In this document: positions 43,445 through 53,908 of the stretch, piece by piece
Layout of the letters: each line of letters begins with the position of its first letter
How positions within the stretch are numbered: position 1 is the stretch's first letter
DNA from: Variovorax boronicumulans
GTDB lineage: Bacteria; Pseudomonadota; Gammaproteobacteria; Burkholderiales; Burkholderiaceae_C
Assembly (NCBI RefSeq): GCF_019352895.1
Contig: NZ_JAAAFX010000004.1
Coordinates: 310,001-374,000, forward strand
Length of the DNA stretch: 64,000 nucleotides
Direction: 5' to 3'
Translations under genes and position numbers: made by a program
The notes under the pieces: model-generated
What the model saw: the letters and a program-made list of their open reading frames with translations, nothing else
What the model was told of the DNA's origin: nothing
The model's database searches: none

Positions 43445-44425
43445 ATGAAGACAAACCCGATTCGACACCTCGCCCGCCTGCTGGCCTGCGGCACGCTGAT
43501 GGCCTTCGCCACGGCCGGCATGGCACAGAACTTCCCGAGCCGCCCGATCACCATCGTGGTCCCGTTCCCGCCGGGCGGCACGACCGACATCCTGGCGCGC
43601 GCCGTGGCCGAAGGCATGGGCCGCGAGCTCAAGCAGACGGTGATCGTCGACAACCGGCCCGGCGCCGGCGGCAACGTGGGCACCGAGGTGGTGGTGCGCG
43701 CCAAGCCCGACGGCTACACGCTGCTGGTCAGCACCGCGGGCCCGCTGAGCATCAACCAGCATCTCTACAAGCGCCAGGGCTACGACCCGGTCAAGGACCT
43801 GTCGCCGATCGGCATGCTGGCCTCGGTGCCGATCGTGCTGGTAACGAACCCCGCGCAGCCCTACAAGACGGTGGCCGAGTTCATCGCCTACGCCAAGTCG
43901 CATCCGGGCAAGCTCTCGTACGGCTCGCAGGGCAACGGCACCACCAGCCACCTCACGATGGAACTGCTCAAGTCGCAGGCCGGCCTCGACCTGGTGCACG
44001 TGCCCTACCGCGGCAGTTCGCCGGCGGCCAACGACCTCATGGGCGGCGCGATCCAGGTGATGTTCGACAACTCGCCCTCGACCCTGCCCTTCGTCGAGTC
44101 GGGCCGCATGCGCGGCCTGGGCGTGGCGACGGCGCAGCCGGTGGCGGCGATCAAGGGCCTGCCGGCCATCGCCGAGACCGTGAAGGGCTTCGAGTCCGTC
44201 GCCTGGTTCGCCATCGTCGGCCCGGCCGCCCTGCCCGCCGACGTGCTGCACAAGCTCAATGCGGCGGTCAACACCACGCTCAAGCGGCCCGACCTGGTGC
44301 AGCGCTTCGCGGCCACCGGCGTGGAACTGACCGGCGGCGAGCCCAAGGCACTGGCCAGCTTCATGCAGGCCGAGAGCATCAAGTGGGGCAAGGTGGTGCA
44401 GTCCGCCGGCGTGAGCCTCGACTGA
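43445..44425 (+). CDS. Bug/TctC family periplasmic substrate-binding protein
   Basis: Solute receptor of 326 aa with a signal peptide ending near GMAQ. It has the family blocks [39 protein letters not shown] and [24 protein letters not shown]. It presumably binds the aromatic or pyrone carboxylate that feeds this operon. It lies inside the catabolic operon, 31 bp after the lactonase and 54 bp before the tautomerase. No TctA/TctB membrane partners are encoded nearby. Confidence 0.92.
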   Translation: MKTNPIRHLARLLACGTLMAFATAGMAQNFPSRPITIVVPFPPGGTTDILARAVAEGMGRELKQTVIVDNRPGAGGNVGTEVVVRAKPDGYTLLVSTAGPLSINQHLYKRQGYDPVKDLSPIGMLASVPIVLVTNPAQPYKTVAEFIAYAKSHPGKLSYGSQGNGTTSHLTMELLKSQAGLDLVHVPYRGSSPAANDLMGGAIQVMFDNSPSTLPFVESGRMRGLGVATAQPVAAIKGLPAIAETVKGFESVAWFAIVGPAALPADVLHKLNAAVNTTLKRPDLVQRFAATGVELTGGEPKALASFMQAESIKWGKVVQSAGVSLD

Positions 44426-44479
44426 CCCGCCTCGCCTTCCCCGCCCCAGAAATTTCATCACCATCCACAAGGGAAACCC

Positions 44480-44704
44480 ATGCCCATCGTCCACATCCAG
44501 ATGCTCGAGGGGCGCGACGCCGCCACCGTGAGCCAATGCCTGCGGGAGGTCGCGCGCGTCGTGCACCAGACGCTCAGCGCGCCGCTGGAGACCATCCGCG
44601 TCGTCGCCACCGAGGTGCCGCGCACCCACTGGGCCATCGGCGACCGCACACGCAGCGACATCGAGGCCGAGAAGAAGGCGGCCAAAGCGGAGCCCGCATC
44701 GTGA
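44480..44704 (+). CDS. 4-oxalocrotonate tautomerase
   Basis: Small tautomerase of 74 aa converting 2-hydroxymuconate to 2-oxo-3-hexenedioate. Counting from the processed N-terminus, Pro1, Arg11 and Arg39 of the 4-OT active site are all present. Position 50, normally Phe, is Trp. At 74 aa it carries a C-terminal charged tail ([13 protein letters not shown]) beyond the usual 62 residues. Its stop overlaps the next start as GTGA. This enzyme ties the pathway to the 2-hydroxymuconate level. Confidence 0.9.
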   Translation: MPIVHIQMLEGRDAATVSQCLREVARVVHQTLSAPLETIRVVATEVPRTHWAIGDRTRSDIEAEKKAAKAEPAS

Positions 44705-45660
44705 GCGCCCGGCTCAAGGTCGCGATCATCGGCCCCGGCAACATCGGGACCGACCTGATGATCAAGGTGATGCGCAACAGCCAGCACCTGGAGATGGGCG
44801 CGATGGTCGGCGTGGACCCGGCCTCGGAAGGCCTGCAGCGCGCTGCCCGCCTGGGCGTGGCGACCACGGCTCAGGGCCTGGACGGCCTGCTCGCGCTCGA
44901 CATCTTCCCCGACATCGACATCGTCTTCGACGCCACCTCGGCCGGCGCGCATGCCCGCCACAACGAGGTGCTGCAGCAGCACGGCGTGCAGGTGATCGAC
45001 CTGACGCCCGCGGCCATCGGCCCCTACGTGATCCCGGCCATCAACCTCGAGGCCGAGAACGCCAGCAACATGAACATGGTGACCTGCGGCGGGCAGGCGA
45101 CGATCCCGATCGTGGCGGCCGTCTCGCGCGTGGCCAAGGTCTACTACGGCGAGATCGTGGCCTCGATCTCCAGCAAGTCCGCCGGCCCGGGCACGCGCGC
45201 CAACATCGACGAGTTCACCGAGACCACGCGCGCCGCGATCGAGAAGCTGGGCGGCGCACAGCGCGGCAAGGCCATCATCGTGCTGAACCCGGCCGAGCCG
45301 CCGTTGATCATGCGCGACACGGTGTTCGTTCTCTCGGAGCCCGCCGACCAAGCCGCGGTGGAACGCAGCATCGAACAGATGGTGGCGAGCGTGCAGGCCT
45401 ATGTGCCGGGCTACCGCCTGAAGCAGCGCGTGCAGTTCGATGTGGTGCCGCCCGAGGCGCCGCTCAACATCCCCGGCCTGGGCCTGCGCCACGGCCTCAA
45501 GACCTCGGTGTTCCTCGAAGTCGAGGGCGCCGCCCACTACCTGCCCGCGTACGCCGGCAACCTCGACATCATGACCTCGGCCGCTCTGGCCTGCGCCGAC
45601 ATGATGGCCCGGCGCCGCATCGCCGCCGGCATCGCGCGCGGCCTGAAGGAAGCAGCATGA
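44701..45660 (+). CDS. Acetaldehyde dehydrogenase (acetylating)
   Basis: DmpF/MhpF/BphJ-type enzyme of 319 aa that oxidises acetaldehyde with NAD+ and CoA to acetyl-CoA. The Rossmann motif is [16 protein letters not shown], and the catalytic Cys sits in [14 protein letters not shown] near residue 130. Translation starts at GTG 44701 inside the tautomerase stop; longer frames run antisense. It overlaps the aldolase gene by 4 bp, consistent with the known channelled aldolase-dehydrogenase complex. Confidence 0.95.
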   Translation: MSARLKVAIIGPGNIGTDLMIKVMRNSQHLEMGAMVGVDPASEGLQRAARLGVATTAQGLDGLLALDIFPDIDIVFDATSAGAHARHNEVLQQHGVQVIDLTPAAIGPYVIPAINLEAENASNMNMVTCGGQATIPIVAAVSRVAKVYYGEIVASISSKSAGPGTRANIDEFTETTRAAIEKLGGAQRGKAIIVLNPAEPPLIMRDTVFVLSEPADQAAVERSIEQMVASVQAYVPGYRLKQRVQFDVVPPEAPLNIPGLGLRHGLKTSVFLEVEGAAHYLPAYAGNLDIMTSAALACADMMARRRIAAGIARGLKEAA

Positions 45661-46685
45661 CCGCCAAGAAACTCTACATCTCCGACGTGACGCTGCGCGA
45701 CGGCAGCCACGCCATCCGCCACCAGTACAGCCTGGCCAATGTGCGCGCCATCGCGGCCGCGCTCGACGCCGCCGGCGTCGACAGCCTCGAGGTCGCGCAC
45801 GGCGACGGCCTGGAAGGCTCCAGCTTCAACTACGGCTTCGGCGCCCACACCGACGTGGAGTGGATCGCCGCCGCGGCCGAGAGCGTGCAGCACGCGAAGA
45901 TCGCGACCCTGCTGCTGCCCGGCATCGGCACCACGCACGACCTGCGCAATGCCTACGACGCCGGCGCGCGCGTGGTGCGCGTGGCGACCCACTGCACCGA
46001 AGCCGACGTCTCGCGCCAGCACCTGGAGTACGCGCGCGAACTGGGCATGGACCCGGTGGGCTTCCTGATGATGAGCCACATGACCACGCCGCAGAAGCTG
46101 GCCGAGCAGGCCAGGCTGATGGAAAGCTACGGCGCCACCTGCGTCTACGTGGTCGACTCCGGCGGCGCGCTGGGCATGCAGGACGTGCGGGAGCGCTTCC
46201 GCGCCTTCAAGGAGGTGCTCAAGCCCGAGACCGCCACCGGCATCCATGCGCACCATAACCTGAGCCTGGGCGTGGCCAATTCCATCGTGGCCGTCGAGGA
46301 AGGCTGCGACCGCATCGATGCCAGCCTGGCCGGCATGGGCGCGGGCGCGGGCAACGCGCCGCTGGAGGTCTTCATCGCCGCGGCCGCGCGCCTGGGCTGG
46401 AACCACGGCTGCGATCTCTACCGCCTGATGGACGCGGCCGACGACCTGGTGCGCCCGCTGCAGGACCGTCCGGTGCGCGTGGACCGCGAGACGCTGGCGC
46501 TGGGCTATGCCGGCGTGTACTCGAGCTTCCTGCGCCATGCGGAGGCCGCGGCGCAGAAGTACGGCCTCAAGACCGTGGACATCCTGGTCGAGTTGGGCCG
46601 GCGCAAGATGGTCGGCGGCCAGGAGGACATGATCGTCGACGTGGCGCTGGACCTGCTCAAGCCGCAGGCCGCAGCACACGCCTGA
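45657..46685 (+). CDS. 4-hydroxy-2-oxovalerate aldolase
   Basis: DmpG/MhpE/BphI-type aldolase of 342 aa cleaving 4-hydroxy-2-oxovalerate to pyruvate and acetaldehyde. The N-terminal [14 protein letters not shown] contains the catalytic Arg, metal Asp and base His, and [11 protein letters not shown] holds the metal-binding His pair. The C-terminal [14 protein letters not shown] is the complex-forming region. It is last in the operon and followed by a GC hairpin (46690-46706). With the acetaldehyde dehydrogenase it yields pyruvate and acetyl-CoA. Confidence 0.95.
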   Translation: MTAKKLYISDVTLRDGSHAIRHQYSLANVRAIAAALDAAGVDSLEVAHGDGLEGSSFNYGFGAHTDVEWIAAAAESVQHAKIATLLLPGIGTTHDLRNAYDAGARVVRVATHCTEADVSRQHLEYARELGMDPVGFLMMSHMTTPQKLAEQARLMESYGATCVYVVDSGGALGMQDVRERFRAFKEVLKPETATGIHAHHNLSLGVANSIVAVEEGCDRIDASLAGMGAGAGNAPLEVFIAAAARLGWNHGCDLYRLMDAADDLVRPLQDRPVRVDRETLALGYAGVYSSFLRHAEAAAQKYGLKTVDILVELGRRKMVGGQEDMIVDVALDLLKPQAAAHA

Positions 46686-46689
46686 CACG

Positions 46690-46706
46690 GGGCGCCGCCG
46701 GCGCCC
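46690..46706. terminator. GC hairpin between convergent genes
   Basis: GGGCGCC-GCC-GGCGCCC, a 7-bp stem with a 3-nt loop, lies between the aldolase stop and the converging GntR stop. There is no U-tract, so the terminator call is weak. Confidence 0.35.
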
Positions 46707-47366
46707 TCACCCCGCGCGCTTCGAATCGGGCTGCAGGATGTGCAGCCCGATCAGCCGCGTGAGTTCCGCGGCATCGCGTGCCGCGATCGCGTCGACCATC
46801 TGGAAATGCTCCTCGGCCGAGCGTTCGATGCGCGCCTGGGTCCACCACTGGACCACCGGCGTGGTCGGGATGTTGCCGCGCACGTCCAGCGCCAGCTTCG
46901 CCAGTTCGCGGTTCGGGCAGAGCTCCGTGAGCCGCACATGGAAGTCGCGGTTGGCCGTGAACTTCTGCGCCGCGTCGCCGTCGCGGATGCAGGCCGCGAA
47001 GCGCGTCGCCAGCGCGCGCAGGTCGGCGATGTCGGCCTCGGTCGCGGCCGCGACGATGCCGGGCGCGGTCGCGCTCTCCAGCACCACGCGCACCTCCACC
47101 AGTTCGCGGTGGCGTGCTTCGTCGATCACCGCCACATAGAAACCGCGGTCGGGAATGCGCTGCACCACCCCCTTGACCGCCAGCTTCTCCAGCGCCCGGC
47201 GCACGTCCGCGCGCGAGCAGCCGTAGCGCTGCTCGAGGTCCACCTGCTTGAGCCAGGTGCCGTTCGTGAGCCGCCCCGCGGCGATGTCCGAGGTGATGGC
47301 GTCGGCGACGGCGTCCGCCCCCTTGGGCGCTTCCTTGATGTCTTGGGTCTGGGTGTTCATGGCCAT
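46707..47366 (-). CDS. GntR family transcriptional regulator (FCD domain)
   Basis: Regulator of about 219 aa. The N-terminal winged helix (DAITSDIAAGRLTNGTWLKQVDLEQRYGCSRADVRRALEKLAVKGVVQRI) is followed by an all-helical FCD ligand domain with metal-type residues in NRDFHVRLTELCPN and the late LIGLHI. Starts at 47366 or 47360 (tandem ATGs) are both possible; a frame to 47417 adds an Arg-rich stretch that looks spurious. It is divergent from the hydrolase-importer-nucleoside operon, whose promoter carries two AATTTTGGATC repeats, so it probably represses that operon. Confidence 0.88.
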   Translation of the reverse strand: MAMNTQTQDIKEAPKGADAVADAITSDIAAGRLTNGTWLKQVDLEQRYGCSRADVRRALEKLAVKGVVQRIPDRGFYVAVIDEARHRELVEVRVVLESATAPGIVAAATEADIADLRALATRFAACIRDGDAAQKFTANRDFHVRLTELCPNRELAKLALDVRGNIPTTPVVQWWTQARIERSAEEHFQMVDAIAARDAAELTRLIGLHILQPDSKRAG

Positions 47367-47506
47367 TCGTGGTGCACGCGCGCGGCGGCCGGCGCGCCAA
47401 GCATAGCGGCGCGGCATGGCACCGTTCCTGCGTCACGATCTGCGTGGCGTGCCGGCGCCGAAACAGGTTGCGGAGCCCGATTCAAGTCCATAGAATTCGC
47501 TCCATC

Positions 47507-47535
47507 AATTTTTGGATCTAATTTTGGATCACCAA
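47507..47535. promoter_or_regulatory. Direct repeats, candidate GntR operator
   Basis: AATTTTTGGATC (47507-47518) and AATTTTGGATC (47520-47530) are near-identical repeats, and the second forms TTGG-ATCA-CCAA (47524-47535). This is the only AT-rich segment in the region and overlaps the possible TTG starts of the hydrolase gene. It fits an operator for the divergent GntR regulator. Confidence 0.5.
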
Positions 47536-48411
47536 TTCTATCCCCCCGCCCGCGGCGATGCAGCGCCCCTGGTCTTCGGCTACTACGACCTGGGCGCCAC
47601 CACGGTGTATGCGGCCTCGGCCGATCCCCGCTTCCACTACTGCCTCTACGTGCCGCCGGGCTACCAGGCGGGCGCGACGCCGGCCGAGATCCTGGTCGTG
47701 GTCCATGGCAGCCCGCGCACCTTCATGGACTTCCGGGACCAGTTCGCCGACTTCGCCGAGGCGCAGCAGGTGGTGGTGGTCTGCCCGCTGTTCCCCGTGG
47801 GGCTGGGCGACGACGCCAAGGGCGACGACTACAAGTACCTGAGCCAGGGCGGCATCCGCTACGACGAGGTGCTGCTGGGCATCGTCGAGGACGTGCGGCG
47901 GCGCTACGCGCTGGCCGCGCCGACCTTCGGCCTGTTCGGCTTCTCGGGCGGCGCGCAGTTCGCCAACCGCTTCCTGCTGCTGCAGCCGCAACACCTGTGG
48001 GCCGCGTCGCTGGGCGCGCCGGGCTCGGTCACGCTGGTCGACGACGGCCAGGACTGGTGGGTCGGCACGCGCGACATCGCCGCCTGCTTCGGCCGCCCGC
48101 TGGACCGCGCGGCCCTGCGCCAGGTGCCGGTGCAGCTGCTGGTGGGCGCCGAGGACCTCGACGGCCGCGAGATCACGCACCGCGAGGGCGGCCGCTTCTG
48201 GATGGCCGGCGCCAACCAGGCCGGCGCCTCGCGGCCCGAGCGGCTGGAGACGCTGCGGCGCTCGCTGGTGGCGGCCGGCCTCGCGGTGGCGCACGAGGTC
48301 ATCGCAGGCGCGGGCCACGATGCGGCACCGGCCATCCGGCATGCCAAGCCCTACCTGGCCGAACAGCTCGCGCGGCACCGCGCGGCGACCCTGGCCACGA
48401 CGACGCCCTGA
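47512..48411 (+). CDS. Alpha/beta hydrolase
   Basis: Hydrolase of up to 299 aa. VVVHGSPRTFMDFRDQF provides the oxyanion region, LFGFSGGAQFANRF is the nucleophile elbow (G-F-S-G-G) and AGAGHDAAPA carries the likely catalytic His. No ATG is available: the frame opens after a TAG at 47491 and the first starts are TTG 47512 and TTG 47524, or GTG 47605. Because candidate operator repeats cover the TTG sites, the true start may be lower. It heads the operon with a peptide-type importer and nucleoside enzymes, so it may deacylate or hydrolyse the imported compound. Confidence 0.8.
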   Translation: MDLILDHQFYPPARGDAAPLVFGYYDLGATTVYAASADPRFHYCLYVPPGYQAGATPAEILVVVHGSPRTFMDFRDQFADFAEAQQVVVVCPLFPVGLGDDAKGDDYKYLSQGGIRYDEVLLGIVEDVRRRYALAAPTFGLFGFSGGAQFANRFLLLQPQHLWAASLGAPGSVTLVDDGQDWWVGTRDIAACFGRPLDRAALRQVPVQLLVGAEDLDGREITHREGGRFWMAGANQAGASRPERLETLRRSLVAAGLAVAHEVIAGAGHDAAPAIRHAKPYLAEQLARHRAATLATTTP

Positions 48412-48444
48412 AGCCATGCCCCTCACCCCTTCAACGGACCGACG

Positions 48445-49995
48445 ATGAAACCCCTGCTCCTCACCACTGCGTTGCTGCTCGCGCTGCCGGCCGTCGGCAC
48501 GGCCGTCGCCGCCACCCGCATCACCGTCGCGCTGCCGGCGGACATCCGCAGCACCAACCCCGGCGTCAACCGCGATGACAACACCGACGGCGTGATCGCG
48601 AACGTCGTCGAGGGCCTGGTCGGCTACGGCGAGGGCGGCGACGTCAAGCCGCTGCTGGCGCGCTCGGTCACGGTCTCGCCCGACGGCCTGAGCTACACCT
48701 TCAAGCTGCGCACCGACGTGCGCTTCCACAACGGCGAGAAGCTCACGTCGGCCGATGCGCTGTGGAGCTGGCAGCGCTACATGGACCCGAAGACCGAGTG
48801 GCGCTGCCTGGCCGAGTTCGACGGCCGCAACGACCTCAAGGTGACATCGGCCGAAGCGCCCGACGCGCAGACCTTCGTGCTGCGCATCAACCGCCGCAGC
48901 GCGCTGCTGCTCGACACGCTGGCGCGCACCGACTGCGGCATGACCGCCATCCTGCACAAGGCCTCGGTCAAGCCCGACGGCAGCTGGGACCGCCCGATCG
49001 GCACCGGCCCCTACCAGCTCACCGACTGGAAGCGCGGCCGCGGCGTGACGCTCACGCGCTTCGAGGGCTACACCTCGCCCGAAGGAACCAAGGCCGACGG
49101 CTACGTGGGCCTCAAGACGCCCAGCGTCGACCAGGTCGAGTTCCAGGTGATCCCCGATGCGGCCACGGTCAAGCTGGCGGTGGCGGCGCGCTCGATCGAC
49201 ATCGCGCAGCTGCTGTCCTCCGACGTGGCCGAGACCCGCGGCAACCCGCTGCTGGTGACCATGCCCGAGCCCGACTCGTCCAAGCACGTGCTGCTGTTTC
49301 AGACCCGCGACCCGCTGATGTCGGACCCGAAGTTCCGCCGTGCGGTGGCCGCCGCGCTCGACTACAAGCAGCTGGTCGACGTCGCCAGCGACGGGCTGTC
49401 CAAGCCCAACAACTCGGCGGTGTTCGAGCGCTCGGTCTACATGGATGCGGTGCAGCGCAAGGGCTTCAAGACCGACCTCGCGCTGGCCAAGGCGCTGCTC
49501 AAGGAGAGCAGCTACAAGGGCCAGACGATCAAGCTGGTGGCCAACAAGCGCGCGCCGATGCCCAGCTTCCAGGTCGCGCTCGTGACCCAGGCCATGCTGC
49601 AGGCCGTGGGCATCAAGGTCGAGATCGAGGTGCTCGAATGGGCCACCCAGCTCGACCGCTACAACGCGGGCAACTACCAGATGATGTCCTTCTCCTACTC
49701 CGGCCGGCTGGACCCGGCGCTGAGCTACGAGCAGTTCGTGGGCGACAAGGCGCGCCAGCCGCGCAAGGTCTGGGACAACCCCGAGGCGCTGGCGATGATC
49801 GAGGGCGCCAAGGTGGTGAGCGACCCGGCCGAGCGGCGCAAGATCTTCGACCGGCTGCACGAGCTCTCGCTGGTCGACGTGCCGCTGATCACGCTCTACA
49901 ACGGCCTGACGGTCTGGGTCCGCGCCAAGCGCGTGAGCGGCTTCAGCCCGTGGGAAGGCAAGCCGCGGCTGTGGACCGCGCGCGTGGGGACCTGA
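48445..49995 (+). CDS. ABC transporter substrate-binding protein (SBP_bac_5)
   Basis: Periplasmic receptor of 516 aa with a Sec signal peptide ending at GTAVAA. Family landmarks are ADIRSTNPGVNRDDNTDGVIANVVEGLV near the mature start, YTFKLRTDVRFHNGEKLTSADALWSW and PIGTGPYQL. The SBP_bac_5 family usually binds peptides, nickel or opine-like compounds. Here the operon continues into pyrimidine deoxynucleoside salvage, so a nucleoside or nucleoside conjugate is the best-supported ligand by context. That is an inference. Confidence 0.9.
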   Translation: MKPLLLTTALLLALPAVGTAVAATRITVALPADIRSTNPGVNRDDNTDGVIANVVEGLVGYGEGGDVKPLLARSVTVSPDGLSYTFKLRTDVRFHNGEKLTSADALWSWQRYMDPKTEWRCLAEFDGRNDLKVTSAEAPDAQTFVLRINRRSALLLDTLARTDCGMTAILHKASVKPDGSWDRPIGTGPYQLTDWKRGRGVTLTRFEGYTSPEGTKADGYVGLKTPSVDQVEFQVIPDAATVKLAVAARSIDIAQLLSSDVAETRGNPLLVTMPEPDSSKHVLLFQTRDPLMSDPKFRRAVAAALDYKQLVDVASDGLSKPNNSAVFERSVYMDAVQRKGFKTDLALAKALLKESSYKGQTIKLVANKRAPMPSFQVALVTQAMLQAVGIKVEIEVLEWATQLDRYNAGNYQMMSFSYSGRLDPALSYEQFVGDKARQPRKVWDNPEALAMIEGAKVVSDPAERRKIFDRLHELSLVDVPLITLYNGLTVWVRAKRVSGFSPWEGKPRLWTARVGT

Positions 49996-50026
49996 GCATG
50001 CGGCCCCGTACCGAGGACCCCTCAAG

Positions 50027-50971
50027 ATGATGCGTTTCGTCTCCCGCCGGCTCGCCACCGCGCTGCCCACGCTGTTCATCAGCGCGGTCGCGGTGTTCTT
50101 CCTGATCCGCCTGATCCCGGGCGACCCGGCCGCGCTGATGCTCGGCGACCAGGCCGACGCCGCCAGCCTGGCCGACCTGCGCCATCGCCTGGGCCTGGAC
50201 CTGGGCCTGGCCGCGCAGTTCGGGCGCTGGCTGCTGCAGGTGCTGCAGGGCGACCTCGGCGCCTCCATCCGCACCGGCGAGCCGGTGCTGCCGCTGGTGC
50301 TCGAGCATTTCGTGGTGAGCGCGCGCATCGTGTTCATCGCGGTCGCGCTGGCGGCCGCGATCGCCGTGCCCGCGGGCATGCTCGCGGCCTGGCGCCAGAA
50401 CGGCAAGCTCGACATCGGGCTGGTCGGCACCGCCACCGTGCTGCTGTCCATCCCCAGCTTCTGGCTCGGCCTGATGCTGCTCTACGTCTTCGGCCTCAAG
50501 CTGGGCTGGCTGCCGGTGGTGGGCTACGTGGCCTTCGCCGAAGACCCGGTGGCCGCGGCGGTCTACATCGTGCTGCCCATCGCCACGCTGGTGCTGCACG
50601 AGACCGGCATCCTGATCCGCATGGCGCGCGCCAGCACGCTCGAGGTGCTGCGCCTCGACTACATCACGCATGCCCGCGCCAAGGGCCTGTCCGAATCGGT
50701 GGTGCTCTGGCGCCATGCCTTCCGCAATGCCTTCGGCCCGACCTGGACCCTGATCGGCCTGGTGCTGGGCAACCTGCTCGGCGGCATCGCGGTGGTGGAA
50801 ACCGTCTTCACCATCCCCGGCCTGGGCCGCCTGCTCGTCGACTCGATCTTCGGGCGCGACTACCCCGTGATCCAGGGCTGCCTTCTGTTCGTTGCCTTCG
50901 TCTACATCATGATCAATCTCGTGGTCGACCTCTGCTATCCCTTCTTCGACCCGCGGGTGGGCGAGGAATGA
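50027..50971 (+). CDS. ABC transporter permease, DppB type
   Basis: Inner-membrane permease of 314 aa. The opening RRLATALPTLFISAVAVFFLIRLIPGDPAALMLG is diagnostic, and the cytoplasmic EAA-like loop reads LDYITHARAKGLSESVVLWRHAFRNAF. About six membrane segments are predicted. Its stop overlaps the next permease start by 4 bp. It is encoded between the receptor and the second permease, as in a standard importer. Confidence 0.92.
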   Translation: MMRFVSRRLATALPTLFISAVAVFFLIRLIPGDPAALMLGDQADAASLADLRHRLGLDLGLAAQFGRWLLQVLQGDLGASIRTGEPVLPLVLEHFVVSARIVFIAVALAAAIAVPAGMLAAWRQNGKLDIGLVGTATVLLSIPSFWLGLMLLYVFGLKLGWLPVVGYVAFAEDPVAAAVYIVLPIATLVLHETGILIRMARASTLEVLRLDYITHARAKGLSESVVLWRHAFRNAFGPTWTLIGLVLGNLLGGIAVVETVFTIPGLGRLLVDSIFGRDYPVIQGCLLFVAFVYIMINLVVDLCYPFFDPRVGEE

Positions 50972-51783
50972 AAGCCGTCCCCCTCAACGCCGCGATCGGC
51001 GCCACGCTCGTGGGCCTGCTGGTCGCCACCGCCGTGACCGGGCTCTTCTGGACCCCCTTCGATCCGCTGGCCATCGGCTACACCGGCCGCCTCGCCGCGC
51101 CCGGCGCCGCGCACTGGCTGGGCACCGACGAGTTCGGGCGCGACGTGCTCAGCCGGCTGATGACGGCCGCCGCCACCAGCACCCGCATCAGCCTGCTCAC
51201 CGTGATGCTGGCCGTGTGCCTGGGCACGGTGGCGGGCGTGCTCGCCGGCTACCTGCGCGGCTGGACCGACCGCGTGCTGATGGCCTTCAACGATGCGCTG
51301 CTGGCCTTCCCCGGCATCCTGCTCGCGCTCGGACTGCTGGCCGTGTTCGGCGCCAGCGAATACGGCATCGTGGTCGCGCTGGGCATCGCCTACGCGCCCT
51401 CGGTGGCGCGCATCGTGCGCGGCGCGGTGCTGTCGCTGCGCGAGCGCGACTACGTGGCCGCCTCGCGCGTGATGGGCAACTCGGAGCTCTACACCGTGGC
51501 GCGCCACATCCTGCCGAACTGCATCGCGCCGCTGATCGTGCTCGCGACCTCGATGTTCGGCTGGGCGCTGCTGGCCGAGAGCGCACTGAGCTTCCTCGGC
51601 CTGGGCGTGCCGCCGCCCGCGCCGACCTGGGGCAACATGCTGGCCGCGAGCCGGCCCTTCATCGCCAACGCCGCCTGGCTCGCCGTGCTGCCGGGCCTGT
51701 GCATCTCGCTCACCCTGCTGGGCATCAATCTGCTGGGAGACGCGGTGCGCGACCGACTCGATCCCCACATGCGGGGCGCCTGA
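50968..51783 (+). CDS. ABC transporter permease, DppC type
   Basis: Partner permease of 271 aa. It has an N-terminal membrane anchor, HWLGTDEFGRDVLSRLM and the EAA loop RDYVAASRVMGNSELYTVARHILPN, ending with DRLDPHMRG. Only 3 bp separate it from the fused ATPase. All elements of a functional DppC-type subunit are present. Confidence 0.92.
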   Translation: MKAVPLNAAIGATLVGLLVATAVTGLFWTPFDPLAIGYTGRLAAPGAAHWLGTDEFGRDVLSRLMTAAATSTRISLLTVMLAVCLGTVAGVLAGYLRGWTDRVLMAFNDALLAFPGILLALGLLAVFGASEYGIVVALGIAYAPSVARIVRGAVLSLRERDYVAASRVMGNSELYTVARHILPNCIAPLIVLATSMFGWALLAESALSFLGLGVPPPAPTWGNMLAASRPFIANAAWLAVLPGLCISLTLLGINLLGDAVRDRLDPHMRGA

Positions 51784-51786
51784 GCC

Positions 51787-53412
<1,626 letters not shown>

Positions 53413-53439
53413 CCCCGATCCTCCCTTCCGCCTACGCCC

Positions 53440-53877
53440 ATGCCCGACATCCCTTCCTTCCTGACCGAAGACCTGCAGGCGCAACTGCAGGCCGCGGCCC
53501 GCGACGCCCAGGCCCGCGCCTACGCGCCCTATTCACGCTTCCAGGTCGGTGCCGCCGTGCTCGACGAGCAGGGCTGCATCCATGCGGGCTGCAACGTCGA
53601 GAACGCGGCCTATCCCGAAGGCACCTGTGCCGAAGCCGGCGCGATCGCCGCGATGGTGCTGGCCGGCGGCACGCGCGTGCGGGCCGTGCTGGTGCTGGGC
53701 GAGGGCGCGGCGCCGGTCACGCCCTGCGGCGGCTGCCGCCAGAAGCTGCGCGAATTCGCCGACGGCGCGACGCCGGTGCTGGTGGCCGATCGCCAGCGCC
53801 TGCGCGCGCACTTCACGCTGTCCGAACTGCTGCCCGCCAGCTTCGGCCCCGACCACCTGGCTCGGCCCGACGCCTGA
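53440..53877 (+). CDS. cdd: Cytidine deaminase
   Basis: Zinc deaminase of 145 aa converting (deoxy)cytidine to (deoxy)uridine. The substrate motif NVENAAYPEG, the zinc Cys-Ala-Glu motif in TCAEAGAI and the second zinc motif PCGGCRQKL are all present. This is the small homotetrameric class with three Cys ligands. It follows the ABC ATPase by 27 bp and begins the salvage part of the operon, so imported deoxycytidine would enter as deoxyuridine. Confidence 0.95.
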   Translation: MPDIPSFLTEDLQAQLQAAARDAQARAYAPYSRFQVGAAVLDEQGCIHAGCNVENAAYPEGTCAEAGAIAAMVLAGGTRVRAVLVLGEGAAPVTPCGGCRQKLREFADGATPVLVADRQRLRAHFTLSELLPASFGPDHLARPDA

Positions 53878-53908
53878 GCGCGCGCCCTCTTCCCACCTCA
53901 AGGATTCC

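Noticed and set aside
47507..47530. CRISPR-like or other repeat array
   Set aside because: Only two short AT-rich copies occur; they fit an operator. No repeat-spacer array exists anywhere in the window.
47518..50451. 977-aa open frame antisense to the hydrolase and ABC receptor genes
   Set aside because: It is a GC-driven shadow; composition is Arg/His/Ala/Gly-rich without any domain, while the opposite strand carries clear conserved motifs.
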